From positions 1 through 64,000 of the forward strand of contig CAMPDV010002441.1 in the NCBI GenBank assembly GCA_946699065.1: 64,000 nucleotides of DNA, in the 5' to 3' direction. The notes below the pieces were generated by a model. It was not told where the DNA came from, made no database searches, and saw only the letters and a list, made by a program, of their open reading frames with translations. The position numbers and the translations under genes are program-made. Positions 49,559 to 63,800 of this stretch are shown here, in pieces. The stretch is from Loxodes magnus (Eukaryota > Ciliophora > Karyorelictea > Loxodida > Loxodidae). Every line of letters starts with the position of its first letter. Position 1 is the stretch's first letter.

Positions 49559-50588
49559 GTGAGAATACGAAATTTTAATACCAGAGTGAGTTAACAATGA
49601 ATGAAAAAAAGTAGAGTAATTTATAAAGTAAAAAAAAACATAGTTTTTGATATGTTTTGAAGTGAGAATACGAAATTTTAATACCAGAGTGAGTTAACAA
49701 TGTATGAAAAATAGTAGTGTAATTTTTAAAGTAAAAAAAAACATTGTTTTTGATATGTTTTGAAGTGAGAATACGAAATTTTAATACCAGAGTGAGTTAA
49801 CAATGTATGAAAAAAAGTAGTGTAATTTATAAAGTAAAAAAAAACATAGTTTTTGATATGTTTTGAAGTGAGAATACGAAATTTTAATACCAGAGTGAGT
49901 TAACAATGTATGAAAAAAAGTTGTGTAATTTTTAAAGTAAAAAAAAACATTGTTTTTGATATGTTTTGAAGTGAGAATACGAAATTTTAATACCAGAGTG
50001 AGTTAACAATGTATGAAAAATAGTAGTGTAATTTTTAAAGTAAAAAAAAACATAGTTTTTGATATGTTTTGAAGTGAGAATACGAAATTTTAATACCAGA
50101 GTGAGTTAACAATGAATGAAAAAAAGTAGAGTAATTTATAAAGTAAAAAAAAACATAGTTTTTGATATGTTTTGAAGTGAGAATACGAAATTTTAATACC
50201 AGAGTGAGTTAACAATGTATGAAAAATAGTAGTGTAATTTTTAAAGTAAAAAAAAACATTGTTTTTGATATGTTTTGAAGTGAGAATACGAAATTTTAAT
50301 ACCAGAGTGAGTTAACAATGTATGAAAAAAAGTAGTGTAATTTATAAAGTAAAAAAAAACATAGTTTTTGATATGTTTTGAAGTGAGAATACGAAATTTT
50401 AATACCAGAGTGAGTTAACAATGTATGAAAAAAAGTTGTGTAATTTTTAAAGTAAAAAAAAACATAGTTTTTGATATGTTTTGAAGTGAGAATACGAAAT
50501 TTTAATACCAGAGTGAGTTAACAATGTATGAAAAATAGTTGTGTAATTTTTAAAGTAAAAAAAAACATAGTTTTTGATATGTTTTGAA
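49559..50588. repeat. 5-monomer tandem duplication at the zone 4/5 border
   Basis: Two 515-bp copies (49559-50073 and 50074-50588). Order: GAATG type A; D/84T; D with 51A and 65A; 51A with T/T and 65T; then D in copy 1 or B65T in copy 2. The GAATG bases are exactly 515 bp apart (49600 and 50115). These are the last GAATG units in the window. Confidence 0.85.
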
Positions 50589-53163
50589 GTGAGAATACGA
50601 AATTTTAATACCAGAGTGAGTTAACAATGTATGAAAAAAAGTTGTGTAATTTTTAAAGTAAAAAAAAACATTGTTTTTGATATGTTTTGAAGTGAGAATA
50701 CGAAATTTTAATACCAGAGTGAGTTAACAATGTATGAAAAAAAGTTGTGTAATTTTTAAAGTAAAAAAAAACATTGTTTTTGATATGTTTTGAAGTGAGA
50801 ATACGAAATTTTAATACCAGAGTGAGTTAACAATGTATGAAAAATAGTTGTGTAATTTATAAAGTAAAAAAAAACATTGTTTTTGATATGTTTTGAAGTG
50901 AGAATACGAAATTTTAATACCAGAGTGAGTTAACAATGTATGAAAAATAGTTGTGTAATTTATAAAGTAAAAAAAAACATAGTTTTTGATATGTTCAAAA
51001 GTGAGAATACGAAATTTTAATACCAGAGTGAGTTAACAATGTATGAAAAAAAGTTGTGTAATTTTTAAAGTAAAAAAAAACATAGTTTTTGATATGTTTT
51101 GAAGTGAGAATACGAAATTTTAATACCAGAGTGAGTTAACAATGTATGAAAAATAGTAGTGTAATTTTTAAAGTAAAAAAAAACATAGTTTTTGATATGT
51201 TTTGAAGTGAGAATACGAAATTTTAATACCAGAGTGAGTTAACAATGTATGAAAAAAAGTTGTGTAATTTTTAAAGTAAAAAAAAACATTGTTTTTGATA
51301 TGTTTTGAAGTGAGAATACGAAATTTTAATACCAGAGTGAGTTAACAATGTATGAAAAAAAGTAGTGTAATTTTTAAAGTAAAAAAAAACATTGTTTTTG
51401 ATATGTTTTGAAGTGAGAATACGAAATTTTAATACCAGAGTGAGTTAACAATGTATGAAAAATAGTTGTGTAATTTATAAAGTAAAAAAAAACATAGTTT
51501 TTGATATGTTTTGAAGTGAGAATACGAAATTTTAATACCAGAGTGAGTTAACAATGTATGAAAAATAGTTGTGTAATTTATAAAGTAAAAAAAAACATAG
51601 TTTTTGATATGTTTTGAAGTGAGAATACGAAATTTTAATACCAGAGTGAGTTAACAATGTATGAAAAAAAGTAGTGTAATTTTTAAAGTAAAAAAAAACA
51701 TTGTTTTTGATATGTTTTGAAGTGAGAATACGAAATTTTAATACCAGAGTGAGTTAACAATGTATGAAAAAAAGTTGTGTAATTTTTAAAGTAAAAAAAA
51801 ACATAGTTTTTGATATGTTTTGAAGTGAGAATACGAAATTTTAATACCAGAGTGAGTTAACAATGTATGAAAAATAGTTGTGTAATTTTTAAAGTAAAAA
51901 AAAACATAGTTTTTGATATGTTTTGAAGTGAGAATACGAAATTTTAATACCAGAGTGAGTTAACAATGTATGAAAAAAAGTAGTGTAATTTATAAAGTAA
52001 AAAAAAACATAGTTTTTGATATGTTTTGAAGTGAGAATACGAAATTTTAATACCAGAGTGAGTTAACAATGTATGAAAAATAGTAGTGTAATTTTTAAAG
52101 TAAAAAAAAACATAGTTTTTGATATGTTTTGAAGTGAGAATACGAAATTTTAATACCAGAGTGAGTTAACAATGTATGAAAAATAGTTGTGTAATTTTTA
52201 AAGTAAAAAAAAACATAGTTTTTGATATGTTTTGAAGTGAGAATACGAAATTTTAATACCAGAGTGAGTTAACAATGTATGAAAAATAGTTGTGTAATTT
52301 TTAAAGTAAAAAAAAACATAGTTTTTGATATGTTTTGAAGTGAGAATACGAAATTTTAATACCAGAGTGAGTTAACAATGTATGAAAAATAGTTGTGTAA
52401 TTTTTAAAGTAAAAAAAAACATTGTTTTTGATATGTTTTGAAGTGAGAATACGAAATTTTAATACCAGAGTGAGTTAACAATGTATGAAAAATAGTAGTG
52501 TAATTTTTAAAGTAAAAAAAAACATAGTTTTTGATATGTTTTGAAGTGAGAATACGAAATTTTAATACCAGAGTGAGTTAACAATGTATGAAAAATAGTT
52601 GTGTAATTTTTAAAGTAAAAAAAAACATTGTTTTTGATATGTTTTGAAGTGAGAATACGAAATTTTAATACCAGAGTGAGTTAACAATGTATGAAAAATA
52701 GTTGTGTAATTTTTAAAGTAAAAAAAAACATTGTTTTTGATATGTTTTGAAGTGAGAATACGAAATTTTAATACCAGAGTGAGTTAACAATGTATGAAAA
52801 ATAGTTGTGTAATTTTTAAAGTAAAAAAAAACATAGTTTTTGATATGTTTTGAAGTGAGAATACGAAATTTTAATACCAGAGTGAGTTAACAATGTATGA
52901 AAAATAGTTGTGTAATTTTTAAAGTAAAAAAAAACATAGTTTTTGATATGTTTTGAAGTGAGAATACGAAATTTTAATACCAGAGTGAGTTAACAATGTA
53001 TGAAAAATAGTAGTGTAATTTTTAAAGTAAAAAAAAACATAGTTTTTGATATGTTTTGAAGTGAGAATACGAAATTTTAATACCAGAGTGAGTTAACAAT
53101 GTATGAAAAATAGTTGTGTAATTTTTAAAGTAAAAAAAAACATTGTTTTTGATATGTTTTGAA

Positions 53164-53266
53164 GTGAGAATACGAAATTTTAATACCAGAGTGAGTTAAC
53201 AATGTATGAAAAATAGTTGTGTAATTTTTAAAGTAAAAAAAAACATTGTTTTTGATATGTTTTGAA
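53164..53266 (+). repeat. Reference monomer, zone 5 form (type B, 65T, 84T)
   Basis: Complete 103-bp unit with 51T, T/T at 55/57, 65T (AATTTTTAAAG, which creates a DraI site TTTAAA absent from 65A units) and 84T (CATTG instead of CATAG). Together with its 84A sibling it makes up most of 50.6-64 kb. The 84T base shortens the 77-100 dyad from 8-bp to 7-bp arms. Confidence 0.95.
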
Positions 53267-54090
53267 GTGAGAATACGAAATTTTAATACCAGAGTGAGTT
53301 AACAATGTATGAAAAATAGTTGTGTAATTTTTAAAGTAAAAAAAAACATTGTTTTTGATATGTTTTGAAGTGAGAATACGAAATTTTAATACCAGAGTGA
53401 GTTAACAATGTATGAAAAATAGTTGTGTAATTTTTAAAGTAAAAAAAAACATTGTTTTTGATATGTTTTGAAGTGAGAATACGAAATTTTAATACCAGAG
53501 TGAGTTAACAATGTATGAAAAAAAGTTGTGTAATTTTTAAAGTAAAAAAAAACATTGTTTTTGATATGTTTTGAAGTGAGAATACGAAATTTTAATACCA
53601 GAGTGAGTTAACAATGTATGAAAAATAGTTGTGTAATTTTTAAAGTAAAAAAAAACATAGTTTTTGATATGTTTTGAAGTGAGAATACGAAATTTTAATA
53701 CCAGAGTGAGTTAACAATGTATGAAAAATAGTTGTGTAATTTTTAAAGTAAAAAAAAACATTGTTTTTGATATGTTTTGAAGTGAGAATACGAAATTTTA
53801 ATACCAGAGTGAGTTAACAATGTATGAAAAATAGTTGTGTAATTTTTAAAGTAAAAAAAAACATAGTTTTTGATATGTTTTGAAGTGAGAATACGAAATT
53901 TTAATACCAGAGTGAGTTAACAATGTATGAAAAATAGTTGTGTAATTTTTAAAGTAAAAAAAAACATTGTTTTTGATATGTTTTGAAGTGAGAATACGAA
54001 ATTTTAATACCAGAGTGAGTTAACAATGTATGAAAAATAGTTGTGTAATTTTTAAAGTAAAAAAAAACATTGTTTTTGATATGTTTTGAA

Positions 54091-54914
54091 GTGAGAATAC
54101 GAAATTTTAATACCAGAGTGAGTTAACAATGTATGAAAAATAGTAGTGTAATTTTTAAAGTAAAAAAAAACATAGTTTTTGATATGTTTTGAAGTGAGAA
54201 TACGAAATTTTAATACCAGAGTGAGTTAACAATGTATGAAAAAAAGTAGTGTAATTTATAAAGTAAAAAAAAACATAGTTTTTGATATGTTTTGAAGTGA
54301 GAATACGAAATTTTAATACCAGAGTGAGTTAACAATGTATGAAAAATAGTTGTGTAATTTTTAAAGTAAAAAAAAACATAGTTTTTGATATGTTTTGAAG
54401 TGAGAATACGAAATTTTAATACCAGAGTGAGTTAACAATGTATGAAAAAAAGTTGTGTAATTTTTAAAGTAAAAAAAAACATTGTTTTTGATATGTTTTG
54501 AAGTGAGAATACGAAATTTTAATACCAGAGTGAGTTAACAATGTATGAAAAATAGTTGTGTAATTTTTAAAGTAAAAAAAAACATAGTTTTTGATATGTT
54601 TTGAAGTGAGAATACGAAATTTTAATACCAGAGTGAGTTAACAATGTATGAAAAATAGTTGTGTAATTTTTAAAGTTAAAAAAAACATAGTTTTTGATAT
54701 GTTCAAAAGTGAGAATACGAAATTTTAATACCAGAGTGAGTTAACAATGTATGAAAAAAAGTTGTGTAATTTTTAAAGTAAAAAAAAACATTGTTTTTGA
54801 TATGTTTTGAAGTGAGAATACGAAATTTTAATACCAGAGTGAGTTAACAATGTATGAAAAATAGTTGTGTAATTTTTAAAGTAAAAAAAAACATAGTTTT
54901 TGATATGTTTTGAA
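54091..54914. repeat. 20-monomer-period block, copy 1
   Basis: Eight units: D65T; D with 51A/65A; B; 51A/TT with 84T; B65T; B65T with 72T and TTCAAAA; 51A/TT; B65T. The same succession returns 2061 bp later (20 monomers plus one inserted A near 55710), with small differences at the third and seventh units. Confidence 0.8.
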
Positions 54915-56151
54915 GTGAGAATACGAAATTTTAATACCAGAGTGAGTTAACAATGTATGAAAAATAGTTGTGTAATTTTTAAAGTAAAAAAAAACATTGT
55001 TTTTGATATGTTTTGAAGTGAGAATACGAAATTTTAATACCAGAGTGAGTTAACAATGTATGAAAAATAGTAGTGTAATTTTTAAAGTAAAAAAAAACAT
55101 AGTTTTTGATATGTTTTGAAGTGAGAATACGAAATTTTAATACCAGAGTGAGTTAACAATGTATGAAAAAAAGTAGTGTAATTTATAAAGTAAAAAAAAA
55201 CATAGTTTTTGATATGTTTTGAAGTGAGAATACGAAATTTTAATACCAGAGTGAGTTAACAATGTATGAAAAATAGTTGTGTAATTTTTAAAGTAAAAAA
55301 AAACATAGTTTTTGATATGTTTTGAAGTGAGAATACGAAATTTTAATACCAGAGTGAGTTAACAATGTATGAAAAATAGTTGTGTAATTTTTAAAGTAAA
55401 AAAAAACATTGTTTTTGATATGTTTTGAAGTGAGAATACGAAATTTTAATACCAGAGTGAGTTAACAATGTATGAAAAATAGTTGTGTAATTTTTAAAGT
55501 AAAAAAAAACATTGTTTTTGATATGTTTTGAAGTGAGAATACGAAATTTTAATACCAGAGTGAGTTAACAATGTATGAAAAAAAGTTGTGTAATTTTTAA
55601 AGTAAAAAAAAACATTGTTTTTGATATGTTTTGAAGTGAGAATACGAAATTTTAATACCAGAGTGAGTTAACAATGTATGAAAAATAGTTGTGTAATTTT
55701 TAAAGTAAAAAAAAAACATTGTTTTTGATATGTTTTGAAGTGAGAATACGAAATTTTAATACCAGAGTGAGTTAACAATGTATGAAAAATAGTTGTGTAA
55801 TTTTTAAAGTAAAAAAAAACATTGTTTTTGATATGTTTTGAAGTGAGAATACGAAATTTTAATACCAGAGTGAGTTAACAATGTATGAAAAATAGTTGTG
55901 TAATTTTTAAAGTAAAAAAAAACATAGTTTTTGATATGTTTTGAAGTGAGAATACGAAATTTTAATACCAGAGTGAGTTAACAATGTATGAAAAATAGTT
56001 GTGTAATTTTTAAAGTAAAAAAAAACATTGTTTTTGATATGTTTTGAAGTGAGAATACGAAATTTTAATACCAGAGTGAGTTAACAATGTATGAAAAATA
56101 GTTGTGTAATTTTTAAAGTAAAAAAAAACATTGTTTTTGATATGTTTTGAA

Positions 56152-56975
56152 GTGAGAATACGAAATTTTAATACCAGAGTGAGTTAACAATGTATGAAAA
56201 ATAGTAGTGTAATTTTTAAAGTAAAAAAAAACATAGTTTTTGATATGTTTTGAAGTGAGAATACGAAATTTTAATACCAGAGTGAGTTAACAATGTATGA
56301 AAAAAAGTAGTGTAATTTATAAAGTAAAAAAAAACATAGTTTTTGATATGTTTTGAAGTGAGAATACGAAATTTTAATACCAGAGTGAGTTAACAATGTA
56401 TGAAAAATAGTTGTGTAATTTATAAAGTAAAAAAAAACATAGTTTTTGATATGTTTTGAAGTGAGAATACGAAATTTTAATACCAGAGTGAGTTAACAAT
56501 GTATGAAAAAAAGTTGTGTAATTTTTAAAGTAAAAAAAAACATTGTTTTTGATATGTTTTGAAGTGAGAATACGAAATTTTAATACCAGAGTGAGTTAAC
56601 AATGTATGAAAAATAGTTGTGTAATTTTTAAAGTAAAAAAAAACATAGTTTTTGATATGTTTTGAAGTGAGAATACGAAATTTTAATACCAGAGTGAGTT
56701 AACAATGTATGAAAAATAGTTGTGTAATTTTTAAAGTTAAAAAAAACATAGTTTTTGATATGTTCAAAAGTGAGAATACGAAATTTTAATACCAGAGTGA
56801 GTTAACAATGTATGAAAAAAAGTTGTGTAATTTTTAAAGTAAAAAAAAACATAGTTTTTGATATGTTTTGAAGTGAGAATACGAAATTTTAATACCAGAG
56901 TGAGTTAACAATGTATGAAAAATAGTTGTGTAATTTTTAAAGTAAAAAAAAACATAGTTTTTGATATGTTTTGAA
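56152..56975. repeat. 20-monomer-period block, copy 2
   Basis: Matches 54091-54914 unit by unit apart from 65A in the third unit and 84A in the seventh. A third, shorter match begins exactly 4120 bp (40 monomers) further on. Confidence 0.8.
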
Positions 56976-59900
56976 GTGAGAATACGAAATTTTAATACCA
57001 GAGTGAGTTAACAATGTATGAAAAAAAGTTGTGTAATTTATAAAGTAAAAAAAAACATAGTTTTTGATATGTTTTGAAGTGAGAATACGAAATTTTAATA
57101 CCAGAGTGAGTTAACAATGTATGAAAAAAAGTAGAGTAATTTATAAAGTAAAAAAAAACATAGTTTTTGATATGTTTTGAAGTGAGAATACGAAATTTTA
57201 ATACCAGAGTGAGTTAACAATGTATGAAAAAAAGTAGAGTAATTTATAAAGTAAAAAAAAACATAGTTTTTGATATGTTTTGAAGTGAGAATACGAAATT
57301 TTAATACCAGAGTGAGTTAACAATGTATGAAAAATAGTTGTGTAATTTTTAAAGTAAAAAAAAACATAGTTTTTGATATGTTTTGAAGTGAGAATACGAA
57401 ATTTTAATACCAGAGTGAGTTAACAATGTATGAAAAATAGTTGTGTAATTTTTAAAGTAAAAAAAAACATTGTTTTTGATATGTTTTGAAGTGAGAATAC
57501 GAAATTTTAATACCAGAGTGAGTTAACAATGTATGAAAAATAGTTGTGTAATTTTTAAAGTAAAAAAAAACATAGTTTTTGATATGTTTTGAAGTGAGAA
57601 TACGAAATTTTAATACCAGAGTGAGTTAACAATGTATGAAAAAAAGTTGTGTAATTTTTAAAGTAAAAAAAAACATTGTTTTTGATATGTTTTGAAGTGA
57701 GAATACGAAATTTTAATACCAGAGTGAGTTAACAATGTATGAAAAATAGTTGTGTAATTTTTAAAGTAAAAAAAAACATAGTTTTTGATATGTTTTGAAG
57801 TGAGAATACGAAATTTTAATACCAGAGTGAGTTAACAATGTATGAAAAATAGTTGTGTAATTTTTAAAGTAAAAAAAAACATAGTTTTTGATATGTTTTG
57901 AAGTGAGAATACGAAATTTTAATACCAGAGTGAGTTAACAATGTATGAAAAATAGTTGTGTAATTTTTAAAGTAAAAAAAAACATTGTTTTTGATATGTT
58001 TTGAAGTGAGAATACGAAATTTTAATACCAGAGTGAGTTAACAATGTATGAAAAATAGTTGTGTAATTTTTAAAGTAAAAAAAAACATAGTTTTTGATAT
58101 GTTTTGAAGTGAGAATACGAAATTTTAATACCAGAGTGAGTTAACAATGTATGAAAAATAGTTGTGTAATTTTTAAAGTAAAAAAAAACATAGTTTTTGA
58201 TATGTTTTGAAGTGAGAATACGAAATTTTAATACCAGAGTGAGTTAACAATGTATGAAAAATAGTTGTGTAATTTTTAAAGTAAAAAAAAACATAGTTTT
58301 TGATATGTTTTGAAGTGAGAATACGAAATTTTAATACCAGAGTGAGTTAACAATGTATGAAAAATAGTAGTGTAATTTTTAAAGTAAAAAAAAACATAGT
58401 TTTTGATATGTTTTGAAGTGAGAATACGAAATTTTAATACCAGAGTGAGTTAACAATGTATGAAAAATAGTTGTGTAATTTTTAAAGTAAAAAAAAACAT
58501 TGTTTTTGATATGTTTTGAAGTGAGAATACGAAATTTTAATACCAGAGTGAGTTAACAATGTATGAAAAATAGTTGTGTAATTTTTAAAGTAAAAAAAAA
58601 CATAGTTTTTGATATGTTTTGAAGTGAGAATACGAAATTTTAATACCAGAGTGAGTTAACAATGTATGAAAAATAGTTGTGTAATTTTTAAAGTAAAAAA
58701 AAACATTGTTTTTGATATGTTTTGAAGTGAGAATACGAAATTTTAATACCAGAGTGAGTTAACAATGTATGAAAAATAGTTGTGTAATTTTTAAAGTAAA
58801 AAAAAACATAGTTTTTGATATGTTTTGAAGTGAGAATACGAAATTTTAATACCAGAGTGAGTTAACAATGTATGAAAAAAAGTTGTGTAATTTTTAAAGT
58901 AAAAAAAAACATTGTTTTTGATATGTTTTGAAGTGAGAATACGAAATTTTAATACCAGAGTGAGTTAACAATGTATGAAAAATAGTTGTGTAATTTTTAA
59001 AGTAAAAAAAAACATAGTTTTTGATATGTTTTGAAGTGAGAATACGAAATTTTAATACCAGAGTGAGTTAACAATGTATGAAAAATAGTTGTGTAATTTT
59101 TAAAGTAAAAAAAAACATTGTTTTTGATATGTTTTGAAGTGAGAATACGAAATTTTAATACCAGAGTGAGTTAACAATGTATGAAAAATAGTTGTGTAAT
59201 TTTTAAAGTAAAAAAAAACATTGTTTTTGATATGTTTTGAAGTGAGAATACGAAATTTTAATACCAGAGTGAGTTAACAATGTATGAAAAATAGTTGTGT
59301 AATTTTTAAAGTAAAAAAAAACATAGTTTTTGATATGTTTTGAAGTGAGAATACGAAATTTTAATACCAGAGTGAGTTAACAATGTATGAAAAATAGTTG
59401 TGTAATTTATAAAGTAAAAAAAAACATAGTTTTTGATATGTTTTGAAGTGAGAATACGAAATTTTAATACCAGAGTGAGTTAACAATGTATGAAAAAAAG
59501 TTGTGTAATTTTTAAAGTAAAAAAAAACATTGTTTTTGATATGTTTTGAAGTGAGAATACGAAATTTTAATACCAGAGTGAGTTAACAATGTATGAAAAA
59601 TAGTTGTGTAATTTTTAAAGTAAAAAAAAACATTGTTTTTGATATGTTTTGAAGTGAGAATACGAAATTTTAATACCAGAGTGAGTTAACAATGTATGAA
59701 AAATAGTTGTGTAATTTATAAAGTAAAAAAAAACATAGTTTTTGATATGTTTTGAAGTGAGAATACGAAATTTTAATACCAGAGTGAGTTAACAATGTAT
59801 GAAAAATAGTTGTGTAATTTTTAAAGTAAAAAAAAACATAGTTTTTGATATGTTTTGAAGTGAGAATACGAAATTTTAATACCAGAGTGAGTTAACAATG

Positions 59901-60271
59901 TATGAAAAAAAGTTGTGTAATTTTTAAAGTAAAAAAAAACATTGTTTTTGATATGTTTTGAAGTGAGAATACGAAATTTTAATACCAGAGTGAGTTAACA
60001 ATGTATGAAAAATAGTTGTGTAATTTTTAAAGTAAAAAAAAACATAGTTTTTGATATGTTTTGAAGTGAGAATACGAAATTTTAATACCAGAGTGAGTTA
60101 ACAATGTATGAAAAATAGTTGTGTAATTTTTAAAGTTAAAAAAAACATAGTTTTTGATATGTTTTGAAGTGAGAATACGAAATTTTAATACCAGAGTGAG
60201 TTAACAATGTATGAAAAATAGTTGTGTAATTTTTAAAGTAAAAAAAAACATTGTTTTTGATATGTTTTGAA

Positions 60272-60890
60272 GTGAGAATACGAAATTTTAATACCAGAGT
60301 GAGTTAACAATGTATGAAAAATAGTAGTGTAATTTTTAAAGTAAAAAAAAACATAGTTTTTGATATGTTTTGAAGTGAGAATACGAAATTTTAATACCAG
60401 AGTGAGTTAACAATGTATGAAAAAAAGTAGTGTAATTTATAAAGTAAAAAAAAACATAGTTTTTGATATGTTTTGAAGTGAGAATACGAAATTTTAATAC
60501 CAGAGTGAGTTAACAATGTATGAAAAATAGTTGTGTAATTTTTAAAGTAAAAAAAAACATAGTTTTTGATATGTTTTGAAGTGAGAATACGAAATTTTAA
60601 TACCAGAGTGAGTTAACAATGTATGAAAAAAAGTTGTGTAATTTTTAAAGTAAAAAAAAACATTGTTTTTGATATGTTTTGAAGTGAGAATACGAAATTT
60701 TAATACCAGAGTGAGTTAACAATGTATGAAAAATAGTTGTGTAATTTTTAAAGTAAAAAAAAACATAGTTTTTGATATGTTTTGAAGTGAGAATACGAAA
60801 TTTTAATACCAGAGTGAGTTAACAATGTATGAAAAATAGTTGTGTAATTTTTAAAGTTAAAAAAAAACATAGTTTTTGATATGTTTTGAA
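60272..60890. repeat. 20-monomer-period block, copy 3 (partial)
   Basis: Six units in the same order as the blocks at 54091 and 56152, including the 72T unit, but with the ordinary TTTTGAA tail on that unit. The copy expected midway (about 58.2 kb) is not recognisable, so it was lost or overwritten. Confidence 0.75.
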
Positions 60891-63800
60891 GTGAGAATAC
60901 GAAATTTTAATACCAGAGTGAGTTAACAATGTATGAAAAATAGTTGTGTAATTTTTAAAGTAAAAAAAAACATAGTTTTTGATATGTTTTGAAGTGAGAA
61001 TACGAAATTTTAATACCAGAGTGAGTTAACAATGTATGAAAAATAGTTGTGTAATTTTTAAAGTTAAAAAAAACATAGTTTTTGATATGTTTTGAAGTGA
61101 GAATACGAAATTTTAATACCAGAGTGAGTTAACAATGTATGAAAAATAGTTGTGTAATTTTTAAAGTAAAAAAAAACATTGTTTTTGATATGTTTTGAAG
61201 TGAGAATACGAAATTTTAATACCAGAGTGAGTTAACAATGTATGAAAAATAGTAGTGTAATTTTTAAAGTAAAAAAAAACATAGTTTTTGATATGTTTTG
61301 AAGTGAGAATACGAAATTTTAATACCAGAGTGAGTTAACAATGTATGAAAAAAAGTTGTGTAATTTTTAAAGTAAAAAAAAACATTGTTTTTGATATGTT
61401 TTGAAGTGAGAATACGAAATTTTAATACCAGAGTGAGTTAACAATGTATGAAAAATAGTTGTGTAATTTTTAAAGTAAAAAAAAACATAGTTTTTGATAT
61501 GTTTTGAAGTGAGAATACGAAATTTTAATACCAGAGTGAGTTAACAATGTATGAAAAAAAGTTGTGTAATTTTTAAAGTAAAAAAAAACATTGTTTTTGA
61601 TATGTTTTGAAGTGAGAATACGAAATTTTAATACCAGAGTGAGTTAACAATGTATGAAAAATAGTTGTGTAATTTTTAAAGTAAAAAAAAACATAGTTTT
61701 TTGATATGTTTTGAAGTGAGAATACGAAATTTTAATACCAGAGTGAGTTAACAATGTATGAAAAATAGTTGTGTAATTTTTAAAGTAAAAAAAAACATAG
61801 TTTTTGATATGTTTTGAAGTGAGAATACGAAATTTTAATACCAGAGTGAGTTAACAATGTATGAAAAATAGTTGTGTAATTTTTAAAGTAAAAAAAAACA
61901 TTGTTTTTGATATGTTTTGAAGTGAGAATACGAAATTTTAATACCAGAGTGAGTTAACAATGTATGAAAAATAGTTGTGTAATTTTTAAAGTAAAAAAAA
62001 ACATAGTTTTTGATATGTTTTGAAGTGAGAATACGAAATTTTAATACCAGAGTGAGTTAACAATGTATGAAAAATAGTTGTGTAATTTATAAAGTAAAAA
62101 AAAACATAGTTTTTGATATGTTTTGAAGTGAGAATACGAAATTTTAATACCAGAGTGAGTTAACAATGTATGAAAAAAAGTTGTGTAATTTTTAAAGTAA
62201 AAAAAAACATAGTTTTTGATATGTTTTGAAGTGAGAATACGAAATTTTAATACCAGAGTGAGTTAACAATGTATGAAAAATAGTTGTGTAATTTTTAAAG
62301 TAAAAAAAAACATAGTTTTTGATATGTTTTGAAGTGAGAATACGAAATTTTAATACCAGAGTGAGTTAACAATGTATGAAAAATAGTAGTGTAATTTTTA
62401 AAGTAAAAAAAAACATAGTTTTTGATATGTTTTGAAGTGAGAATACGAAAATTTTAATACCAGAGTGAGTTAACAATGTATGAAAAATAGTTGTGTAATT
62501 TTTAAAGTAAAAAAAAACATTGTTTTTTGATATGTTTTGAAGTGAGAATACGAAATTTTAATACCAGAGTGAGTTAACAATGTATGAAAAATAGTTGTGT
62601 AATTTTTAAAGTAAAAAAAAACATTGTTTTTGATATGTTTTGAAGTGAGAATACGAAATTTTAATACCAGAGTGAGTTAACAATGTATGAAAAATAGTTG
62701 TGTAATTTTTAAAGTAAAAAAAAACATTGTTTTTGATATGTTTTGAAGTGAGAATACGAAATTTTAATACCAGAGTGAGTTAACAATGTATGAAAAATAG
62801 TTGTGTAATTTTTAAAGTAAAAAAAAACATAGTTTTTGATATGTTTTGAAGTGAGAATACGAAATTTTAATACCAGAGTGAGTTAACAATGTATGAAAAA
62901 TAGTTGTGTAATTTTTAAAGTAAAAAAAAACATAGTTTTTGATATGTTTTGAAGTGAGAATACGAAATTTTAATACCAGAGTGAGTTAACAATGTATGAA
63001 AAATAGTTGTGTAATTTTTAAAGTAAAAAAAAACATAGTTTTTGATATGTTTTGAAGTGAGAATACGAAATTTTAATATCAGAGTGAGTTAACAATGTAT
63101 GAAAAATAGTAGTGTAATTTTTAAAGTAAAAAAAAACATAGTTTTTGATATGTTTTGAAGTGAGAATACGAAATTTTTAATACCAGAGTGAGTTAACAAT
63201 GTATGAAAAATAGTTGTGTAATTTTTAAAGTAAAAAAAAACATTGTTTTTGATATGTTTTGAAGTGAGAATACGAAATTTTAATACCAGAGTGAGTTAAC
63301 AATGTATGAAAAATAGTTGTGTAATTTTTAAAGTAAAAAAAAACATAGTTTTTGATATGTTTTGAAGTGAGAATACGAAATTTTAATACCAGAGTGAGTT
63401 AACAATGTATGAAAAATAGTTGTGTAATTTTTAAAGTAAAAAAAAACATTGTTTTTGATATGTTTTGAAGTGAGAATACGAAATTTTAATACCAGAGTGA
63501 GTTAACAATGTATGAAAAATAGTTGTGTAATTTTTAAAGTAAAAAAAAACATTGTTTTTGATATGTTTTGAAGTGAGAATACGAAATTTTAATACCAGAG
63601 TGAGTTAACAATGTATGAAAAAAAAGTTGTGTAATTTTTAAAGTAAAAAAAAACATTGTTTTTGATATGTTTTGAAGTGAGAATACGAAATTTTAATACC
63701 AGAGTGAGTTAACAATGTATGAAAAATAGTTGTGTAATTTTTAAAGTAAAAAAAAAACATAGTTTTTGATATGTTTTGAAGTGAGAATACGAAATTTTAA

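Larger units (their letters stand above)
32583..50588. repeat. Zone 4: highly diverse block with nested higher-order repeats
   Basis: About 175 monomers carrying nearly every variant in the window: type D, 72T (GTTAAAA), 84T, TTCAAAA tails, GTTAGTA tails, GAATG at position 42 and AAGCACAG. GAATG (16 units, 33.3-50.1 kb) and GTTAGTA (about 21 units, 34.2-47.5 kb) are found nowhere else in the window. The variants are arranged in repeated blocks of several lengths. The zone opens with a unit reading TATCTTTT for TAATTTTT at about 32641 and closes after a 5-monomer duplication. Confidence 0.85.
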
